A stretch of DNA of 64,000 nucleotides from Streptomyces sp. NBC_00557 (GTDB taxonomy: Bacteria; Actinomycetota; Actinomycetes; Streptomycetales; Streptomycetaceae), in assembly GCF_036345995.1 (NCBI RefSeq), contig NZ_CP107796.1:6014001-6078000 (forward strand), in the 5' to 3' direction. Position 1 is the first letter of the stretch. Each line of letters opens with the position of its first letter. Position numbers and translations under genes: made by a program. The notes under the pieces were generated by a model. That model was given only the letters and a program-made list of their open reading frames with translations. It was not told where the DNA came from and searched no databases. Below, one piece after another: positions 53,979 through 60,668 of the stretch.

Positions 53979-54571
53979 GGCCGCTCTCCGCGCTTGACCT
54001 GCGGCTTCGGCAGCCGGAGCCGGCGCATCTGCAGCGACCGCATCAGCGCGTAGGGCACCGCGCCGCGCGTGTTCTCGTCCGGGAAGCGCTCCTTGAGGCG
54101 CCTCTTCAGCCGGAAGCCGCTGACCGCCGAGTCCAGCACGATCAGCACGATCACCACGAGCCACAGCAGCAGCGCGATCGACTGGATCTGCGGCACCCGC
54201 ACCACGCTCAGCACCAGGATGACCACGGCGAGCGGCAGGAAGAACTCCGCCACGTTGAACCGCGAGTCCACCCAGGTGCGGGCGAACTTGCGGACCGGGC
54301 CCTTGTCCCGGGCCGGCAGATACCGCTCGTCACCGGTGGCCAGCGCCTGGCGCTGCCGCTCCAGTGCCCGGCGCCGCTCCTCGCGCTGGCGCTTGGCGGC
54401 CTCCTTGCGGTCGGTCGGCGTGTGGGCCACGCTGCGCCGCTGGGACTGGGCCTCACTGCGCTTGGGCGTGGGCCTGCCCTTCGGGGCCTGCGGGTCACGG
54501 GGCTGCTTGGAGAGGGTCACCGGCGCCTTGTCGGCGGGGGCCTTCTCTTCCTTGGCACGGCTACGGAACAC
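53975..54571 (-). CDS. DUF3043 membrane protein
   Basis: 198 residues from GTG at 54571 (VFRSRAKEEKAP...); ATG at 54601 is in frame but lacks a ribosome-binding site, while TACCCT ends eight bases before the GTG (leaderless). N-terminal 90 residues are charged and disordered (KQPRDPQAPKGRPTPKRS; RKEAAKRQREERRRALERQRQ), then two membrane helices (NVAEFFLPLAVVILVLSVV; IQSIALLLWLVVIVLIVL) and a basic tail. DUF3043, common in actinobacteria; function unknown. Its stop overlaps the methyltransferase start by 4 nt. Confidence 0.87.
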   Translation of the reverse strand: MFRSRAKEEKAPADKAPVTLSKQPRDPQAPKGRPTPKRSEAQSQRRSVAHTPTDRKEAAKRQREERRRALERQRQALATGDERYLPARDKGPVRKFARTWVDSRFNVAEFFLPLAVVILVLSVVRVPQIQSIALLLWLVVIVLIVLDSAVSGFRLKRRLKERFPDENTRGAVPYALMRSLQMRRLRLPKPQVKRGERP

Positions 54572-54618
54572 AAAACCCAAGGGTAAGGGCTTCACCGGCA
54601 TGGACCCCAGCCCGACGG

Positions 54619-54645
54619 GGAACGATCCGGCAACACCGGACGTCT
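54619..54645 (+). promoter_or_regulatory. SigE-like promoter upstream of pspA
   Basis: GGAAC (54619-54623) and CGTCT (54641-54645) are separated by 17 bp, the spacing and sequence of Streptomyces SigE (envelope-stress ECF) promoters. It points toward pspA, whose start is 215 bp downstream. From family knowledge pspA is a SigE-type target; activity here is inferred. Confidence 0.6.
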
Positions 54646-54859
54646 GTAGGGGGACAGAGGGGACGTTACGGCACGGGGTCGCGGGGGATACGGCAGGGCA
54701 TCACCTACTCCTCACGCCGGAGCGGTGCGGTCCGCAGTCGTCCTTGGGGATGAGCGCATCGGTCCCCGAACAGTGCGGTAATGGAGTCAGGGCCCGTACT
54801 GTGGGTCCTGTCGCAGGATCTGTGAGCTGGAGTCCGTCAGAAGGGGGCGCGCGAAGCCC

Positions 54860-55651
54860 ATGAGCGGTGTCATGAAGCGTATGGGGATGATCTTCCGCGC
54901 GAAGGCGAACAAGGCCCTTGACCGGGCCGAGGACCCGCGCGAGACCCTCGATTACTCGTACCAGAAGCAGCTGGAGCTGCTGCAGAAGGTCCGCCGCGGC
55001 GTCGCCGACGTGGCCACCAGCCGCAAGCGTCTGGAGCTCCAGCTCAACCAGCTGCAGCAGCAGTCCACCAAGCTGGAGGACCAGGGCCGCAAGGCGCTCG
55101 CGCTCGGCCGCGAGGACCTGGCCCGCGAGGCGCTGTCCCGCAAGGCCGCGCTCCAGCAGCAGGTCACCGACCTCCAGACGCAGCACGCCACCCTCCAGGG
55201 CGAGGAGGAGAAGCTCACCCTGGCGGCCCAGCGCCTGCAGGCCAAGGTCGACGCCTTCCGTACGAAGAAGGAGACCATCAAGGCCACCTACACCGCCGCC
55301 CAGGCCCAGACCCGCATCGGCGAGGCCTTCTCCGGCATCTCCGAGGAGATGGGCGACGTCGGCCTGGCCATCCAGCGCGCCGAGGACAAGACGCAGCAGC
55401 TGCAGGCCCGCGCCGGCGCCATCGACGAGCTGCTCGCCTCCGGCGCCCTGGACGACCCCTCCGGCATGGCCAAGGACGACATCGCCGCCGAGCTGGACCG
55501 GATCTCCGGTGGTAGTGATGTGGAGCTGGAGCTGCAGCGCATGAAGGCCGAGCTGGCCGGAGGCTCCCCGCAGCAGGCCATCGAGGGCGGTACCGGCCAG
55601 GGGCAGACCCAGCAGCAGCCGCAGGACACCCCGCGCTTCGACAAGCAGTAG
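54860..55651 (+). CDS. pspA: Phage shock protein A (PspA/IM30 family)
   Basis: 263 residues. N-terminal amphipathic segment (MSGVMKRMGMIFRAKANKALDRAEDP) and a long coiled-coil of Lys/Glu/Gln heptads (about 30-220: LELLQKVRRGVADVATSRKRLELQLNQLQQQSTKL), then a Gly/Gln-rich tail. PspA binds and stabilises stressed membranes on the inner face. It leads an operon with pspAA; a SigE-like promoter sits upstream. Confidence 0.95.
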   Translation: MSGVMKRMGMIFRAKANKALDRAEDPRETLDYSYQKQLELLQKVRRGVADVATSRKRLELQLNQLQQQSTKLEDQGRKALALGREDLAREALSRKAALQQQVTDLQTQHATLQGEEEKLTLAAQRLQAKVDAFRTKKETIKATYTAAQAQTRIGEAFSGISEEMGDVGLAIQRAEDKTQQLQARAGAIDELLASGALDDPSGMAKDDIAAELDRISGGSDVELELQRMKAELAGGSPQQAIEGGTGQGQTQQQPQDTPRFDKQ

Positions 55652-55684
55652 CCCGGCGCCGGGACCCGAGCCGAGGAGGCGGAC

Positions 55685-55963
55685 GTGATCGTACGGATCA
55701 TGGGGGAGGGCCAGGTGCAGCTGGACGACTCCCACGTCGCCGAGCTGAACAAGCTGGACGACGAGCTGCTGGCGGAGATGGAGCGCGGCGACGAGGCGGC
55801 GTTCCGCCGCACCCTGGGCGCGCTCCTGGACGCCGTACGCCGTCTCGGCACGCCCCTTCCCGACGACGCGCTCGAGCCCTCGGAACTGATCCTTCCGTCT
55901 CCGGACGCGTCGCTGGCGGAGGTCCGGGCGATGCTCGGCGACGAGGGGCTGATCCCGGGGTAG
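55685..55963 (+). CDS. pspAA: PspA-associated protein PspAA
   Basis: 92 residues from GTG at 55685. MIVRIMGEGQVQLDDSHVAELNKLDDELL ... EPSELILPSPDASLAEVRAML is the PspAA family, a small protein regularly encoded next to pspA in actinobacteria. Starts 33 bp after pspA. Molecular role not established. Confidence 0.92.
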   Translation: MIVRIMGEGQVQLDDSHVAELNKLDDELLAEMERGDEAAFRRTLGALLDAVRRLGTPLPDDALEPSELILPSPDASLAEVRAMLGDEGLIPG

Positions 55964-56024
55964 CGCCGTCCGGGTACTCCTCGGCGGCACCGGCACCCGG
56001 ACGGCGGGCCGTACTGTTCCCTCC

Positions 56025-57242
56025 GTGAGCACTCTCGACCGCGCCCGCTGCAGTGTGAAGGCGCACCCCCTCGCGCTGGACGCGTCCATCGCCGCGGGCG
56101 TGCTGGTGTGCATGGTCGCGGGCTCCCTCGTCGTGCCCCGCGGAGCGAACGGTGTCACCTGGGGCCTGCGCACCCCCGACCTGCTCAGCCTCCTGCTGAT
56201 GGTGCTGGCCGCGGCCGCGCTCGTCTTCCGCCGCCGCGCCCCCAAGACCGTGCTCGCCGTCACCGGTGTCCTCTCCGTGATCGAGTCCGTCACCGGCGAC
56301 CCCCGCGCCCCGGTCGCGATGTCCGCCGTGGTCGCCCTCTACACGGTCGCCGCCACCACCGACCGCACCACCACCTGGCGGGTCGGCCTGCTCACCATGA
56401 CCGTGCTGACGGCCGCCGCCATGCTGGCCGGCCCGCTGCCCTGGTACGCGCAGGAGAACCTCGGCGTCCTGGCCTGGACCGGCATCGGGGCCACCCTCGG
56501 GGACGCCGTCCGCAGCCGCCGTGCGGTCGTCCGGGCGATCCAGGAGCGGGCCGAGCGCGCCGAGCGCACCCGTGAGGAGGAGGCCCGCCGCCGGGTCGCC
56601 GAGGAGCGGCTGCGCATCGCCCGCGATCTGCACGACGTCGTCGCTCATCACATCGCCCTGGTGAACGTGCAGGCCGGGGTCGCCGCGCACGTCATGGACA
56701 AGCGGCCGGACCAGGCCAAGGAGGCCCTGGCGCACGTCCGCGAGGCCGGGCGCGCCGCGCTGGAGGAGCTGCGCGCCACCGTGGGTCTGCTGCGCCAGTC
56801 CGGCGACCCCGAGGCCCCGACCGAGCCCGCGCCCGGGCTCAGCCGGCTCCAGGAGCTGGCCGACACCTTCCGCAACGCGGGCCTGCCGGTGGAGGTGGCC
56901 CGCGCCGACCAGGGCGCCGAACTGCCCGCCGCCGTCGACCTGGCCGCCTACCGGATCGTCCAGGAGGCCCTGACCAATGTGCAGAAGCACGCCGGAACCG
57001 GGGCCAGGGCCGAGGTCAGCGTCGTACGGGTGGGGACGGACATCGAGGTGACCGTCCTGGACGACGGGGCGGGCGCGGCCGGGGCGCCCGGGGGCGGCGG
57101 CGGGCACGGACTGATCGGCATGCGCGAGCGGGTCACCGCCCTCGGCGGCACCCTGACCACCGGGCCCCGCTACGGCGGCGGCTTCCGCGTCCATGCGATC
57201 CTGCCCCTCAAGACCCGCACCGAGACGCGTGAACACCGCTGA
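56025..57242 (+). CDS. Sensor histidine kinase (HisKA_3 type)
   Basis: 405 residues from GTG at 56025; TACTGT (56012-56017) ends seven bases before, a leaderless pattern. N-terminal membrane helices (LDASIAAGVLVCMVAGSLVV; LLSLLLMVLAAAALVF; VALYTVAATTD; GLLTMTVLTAAAMLAG), phosphorylation helix RIARDLHDVVAHHIALVNVQAG, and an HATPase_c domain (IVQEALTNVQKHAG; DDGAGAAGAPGGGGGHGLIGMRERV). It pairs with the response regulator downstream. Confidence 0.93.
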   Translation: MSTLDRARCSVKAHPLALDASIAAGVLVCMVAGSLVVPRGANGVTWGLRTPDLLSLLLMVLAAAALVFRRRAPKTVLAVTGVLSVIESVTGDPRAPVAMSAVVALYTVAATTDRTTTWRVGLLTMTVLTAAAMLAGPLPWYAQENLGVLAWTGIGATLGDAVRSRRAVVRAIQERAERAERTREEEARRRVAEERLRIARDLHDVVAHHIALVNVQAGVAAHVMDKRPDQAKEALAHVREAGRAALEELRATVGLLRQSGDPEAPTEPAPGLSRLQELADTFRNAGLPVEVARADQGAELPAAVDLAAYRIVQEALTNVQKHAGTGARAEVSVVRVGTDIEVTVLDDGAGAAGAPGGGGGHGLIGMRERVTALGGTLTTGPRYGGGFRVHAILPLKTRTETREHR

Positions 57243-57329
57243 GCCCGCAAGGACGAGAACGGGCAAGACCGTGAAGACCCGCGCCGGGACCCGTACCGGG
57301 CTCGTGCGACGGCCCCCGGGGGAGACCGC

Positions 57330-58010
57330 ATGACGATCCGTGTCCTGCTCGCCGACGACCAGGCCCTGCTGCGCAGCGCGTTCCGGGTGCTGGTCGACTC
57401 CGAGCCCGACATGGAGGTGGTGGGGGAGGCCTCCGACGGGGCCGAAGCGGTCCTGCTGGCCAAGGAGCAGGCCGCTGACGTCGTCCTCATGGACATCCGG
57501 ATGCCGGGCACGGACGGGCTGGCCGCCACCCGCCTGATCAGCTCTGATCCCTCCCTGGCGCAGGTCCGCGTGGTCATCCTGACGACGTTCGAGGTCGACG
57601 ACTACGTCGTCCAGGCGCTGCGCGCGGGCGCCTCCGGCTTCCTCGGCAAGGGCAGCGAGCCGGAGGAGCTGCTGAACGCCATCCGGGTCGCGGCCGGCGG
57701 CGAGGCCCTGCTGTCGCCCGCCGCCACCAAGGGGCTGATCGCCCGGTTCCTCGCCCAGGGCGACGGCGACGACGGCCGCGACCCCGCCCGCTCCGAGCGG
57801 CTCGGCGCCCTCACCGGGCGGGAGCGCGAGGTGCTGGTCCAGGTCGCCGGCGGCCACTCCAACGACGAGATCGCCGAACGCCTCCAGGTCAGCCCGCTGA
57901 CGGTGAAGACGCACGTCAACCGGGCCATGGCCAAGCTGGGCGCGCGTGACCGGGCGCAGCTCGTGGTGATCGCGTACGAGTCGGGGCTGGTGCGGCCGCG
58001 GACGGAGTGA
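57330..58010 (+). CDS. NarL/LuxR-type response regulator
   Basis: 226 residues, ATG with GGGGGAG five bases upstream. Acidic pair in LLADDQ, phospho-acceptor Asp55 (VVLMDIRMPG), Lys in FLGKGSEPEE, and a LuxR helix-turn-helix (LTGREREVLVQVAGGHSNDEIAERLQVSPLTVKTHVNRAMAKLGARDRA). Such kinase/regulator pairs often precede RND efflux genes in Streptomyces, and a decayed RND gene follows at once. Confidence 0.94.
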   Translation: MTIRVLLADDQALLRSAFRVLVDSEPDMEVVGEASDGAEAVLLAKEQAADVVLMDIRMPGTDGLAATRLISSDPSLAQVRVVILTTFEVDDYVVQALRAGASGFLGKGSEPEELLNAIRVAAGGEALLSPAATKGLIARFLAQGDGDDGRDPARSERLGALTGREREVLVQVAGGHSNDEIAERLQVSPLTVKTHVNRAMAKLGARDRAQLVVIAYESGLVRPRTE

Positions 58011-60103
58011 TCTCCACCCTGGCGTACTGGGCAAGGGCGTCACCTCCACCGCCGGCGAGGGCAACGCCGTCATCATGGCGTCCTTCGACCACGGCAACGA
58101 CACCAAGCGGATCGTCTCCGACGTTCAGCAGGCCGTGAACCGGGCCCGCAACCAGCTCCCGGACGGCGTCGACCCGCAGGTGGTCTCCGGCTCCACCGAC
58201 GACATGCCGACCGTGGTCCTCGCCGCCACCTCCGACCAAGGACCAGCAGGCCCTCGCCGACCAGCTGGACGCCGTAGTCGTGCCGGCGCTGAAGGACATC
58301 GACGGCGTCGGCCGCGTCCAGGTCACCGGCGTCCGCGGCCTGCAGGTCACGGTCACCCGGGACGACGCGAAGCCGGCGCGGGCCGGCCTCACCTCCGCCG
58401 CGCTCGGCCAGGCGCTCCAGGCGGGCGGCGCGACGGTCCCGGCCGGCTCCTTCGACGAGGACGGCGTGAGCCGCACCGTGCAGGTCGGCGGCGGCTTCAT
58501 CTCGCTGCGGCAGATCCAGGACCTCATGGTCACCGGCCAGAACGGCGGCAAGCCCGTACGCCTCGGCGACGTGGCCGCGGTCCAGGAGCAGCCGGCCCCG
58601 GCCGACTCCGTCACCCGCACCGACGGCCGGCCCAGCCTCGCCGTCACCGTGACCATGGACCACGACGGCAGCGCGGTCACCATCTCGAACGCGGTCAAGG
58701 ACAAGCTGCCCGGCCTGCGCGCCCAGCTCGGCTCCGGCGCGAAGCTCACCGTCGTCAGCGACCAGGGCCCGGCCGTCTCCAGGTCCATCAAGGGCCTGAC
58801 CACGGAGGGCGCCCTCGGCCTGCTCTTCGCGGTCCTCGTCATCCTGGTCTTCCTCGCGTCGGTCCGCTCGACGCTGGTCACGGCGGTGTCCATCCCGCTG
58901 TCCGTCGTCCTCGCCCTGATCGTGCTGTGGACCGGCGGCCTGCTCCTGAACATGCTCACGCTCGGCGCGCTGACCATCGCCATCGGCCGGGCCGTCGACG
59001 ACTCGATCGCGTGAAGGCCGCCGACCCGCAGGCTCTGCGCACGGCGGCCGAGCAGGTGCGCTCCGCGGTCGCCGGCCTGGACCACGTCACCGACGTCACC
59101 AGCGACCTCGCGACCAGCGTGCCGCGGATCTCGGTGAAGGCCAACGCCAAGGCCGCGGCGGCCGGTTTCGACGACCAGAAGCTCGGCGCGGCGGTCGCCC
59201 AGGCGGTGCGAGGGACGACGGCGGCGAAGGCGGTCCTCGACGACACCGAGCGGGACGTCGTCGTGAAGTCGGCCAAGCCCGCGACCACGCCGGCCCAGCT
59301 CAAGGCGTTGCGCCTCGGCCCCGTCAGGCTCGGCGACATCGCCACGGTGGAGCTGGTGGACGGCCCGGTGTCGCTGACCCGGATCGACGGCCGGCGCGCC
59401 GCCGCCATCACGGCCAGGCCGGCCGGTGCCAACACGGGCGCCGTCAGCACCGAACTGCAGTCGAAGATCAAGGCGCTGAAGCTCCCGGCGGGCGCGAAGG
59501 CGGAGATCGGCGGGGTGACCTCGGACCAGAACGACGCGTTCAAGAAACTGGCCTGGCCATGCTGGCGGCGTCGCGATCGTCTTCATGCTGCCGGTGGCCA
59601 CGTTCCGCTCCCTCGCGCAGCCCCTGATCCTCCTGGTCTCCGTCCCGTTCGCGGCGACGGGCGCGATCGGCCTGCTGGTCGCGACCGGCACCCCGATGGG
59701 CGTCCCGGCGGTGATCGGCATGCTGATGCTGATCGGCATCGTGGTGACCAACGCGATCGTCCTGATCGACCTGGTCAACCAGTACCGCGGGCAGGGATAC
59801 GGCGTGGTCGAGGCCGTGATCGAGGGCGGCCGCCACCGCCTGCGCCCGATCCTGATGACGGCCCTGGCGACGATCTTCGCGCTCCTCCCGACGGCCCTCG
59901 GAGTCACCGGCGAGGGCGGCTTCATCGCCCAGCCCCTCGCGGTCGTCGTCATCGGCGGCCTGATCACCTCGACCCTGCTGACACTCCTGCTGGTGCCGAC
60001 GCTCTACGCGATGCTGGAACTCCGCAAGGAGCGGCGCGCTCAGAAGCGGACCGCCAGGCAGAACCCGGAGACCCGGCGCACGCCGGAACCGGCGGGCGTC
60101 TGA
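58011..60103 (+). pseudogene. Decayed RND-family efflux transporter (AcrB/MMPL-like)
   Basis: Pieces of one RND permease in three reading-frame blocks. The 5' end (about 55-60 residues with TM1) is missing right after the regulator stop. Block 1 (to 58236) reads GKGVTSTAGEGNAVIMASFD; an extra C near 58236-58237 shifts the frame. Block 2 (58238-59011) carries the first membrane part ending TIAIGRAVDDSIA. Block 3 resumes VKAADPQALRTAAEQV, skipping roughly 250 residues. Near 59553-59575 two single-G losses shift the frame to block 4 (59585-60103): ATFRSLAQPLILLVSVPFAATG ... LLVPTLYAMLELR. No intact product is possible. Confidence 0.9.
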
Positions 60104-60119
60104 CGCGCACGCCGCTCTC

Positions 60120-60162
60120 CCGAAGCCCCCGCAGTCGCACGCGACGGCTGCGGGGGCTTCGG
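60120..60162 (+). terminator. Terminator after the RND pseudogene
   Basis: CCGAAGCCCCCGCAG (60120-60134) pairs with 60148-60162: 15-bp perfect stem, with an inner TCGC/GCGA. It separates the pseudogene from the trypco2/NACHT unit. Confidence 0.85.
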
Positions 60163-60306
60163 CCTGTCGGCCCGGAGTGGCTGCTGAGGCGTTCCGCGGG
60201 GCCGGGTTGATCCGGTACGGTCGGGCACGGCGGTCCGGGTCGGGCTCGGCAGGTGCCAACTTCCTTACCGCCCAGGCATGTTCGGTCGCGACCGGGGGGT
60301 TACGAC

Positions 60307-60618
60307 GTGGCGCAGGAACCGTGGGCCGAGTTGGAGGAGACCATCAGCGCCGTCCGCTCCGCGCTGCAGGGTGCGCTGGAGGAGGGCCGCGGTGAATCCG
60401 TGCGGTTCACCACCGGTCCGGTGGAGCTGGAGTTCAGCGTGGAGGTCAGGAAGGAAGGCGGGGCCAAGGCCAAGGTGTTCGTGCTGCCCTGGACGGTGGA
60501 GGCGAACGGATCGGTCGGGCTCGCGCAAACCCATCGCATCAAGCTCACCCTGCAACCCGTGGACGGTCACGGTGACGACCTGCGCATCGCCGGCGATTCC
60601 GACCGGCGTCCGCTGTGA
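60307..60618 (+). CDS. Trypsin-co-occurring domain 2 (trypco2)-like small protein
   Basis: 103 residues from GTG at 60307 (GGGGGG seven bases upstream). VAQEPWAELEETISAVRSALQGALEEG ... SVRFTTGPVELEFSVEVRKEGGAKAKVFVLPWTVEANGSVG resembles trypco2 proteins, a family defined by association with trypsin-like/NTPase conflict genes. It has an amphipathic helix then a beta-sheet. It stands 50 bp before the protease-NACHT gene, the expected partner. Family call is by resemblance and context. Confidence 0.75.
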   Translation: MAQEPWAELEETISAVRSALQGALEEGRGESVRFTTGPVELEFSVEVRKEGGAKAKVFVLPWTVEANGSVGLAQTHRIKLTLQPVDGHGDDLRIAGDSDRRPL

Positions 60619-60668
60619 CCACCACGGCGGACGCGCGGCGGCTCAGCGGGTGACGGACGAGGCGGCGC

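Noticed and set aside
53979..54164. GTG at 54164 as the methyltransferase start
   Set aside because: It would overlap the DUF3043 coding region by 190 bp, and the added residues are low-complexity.
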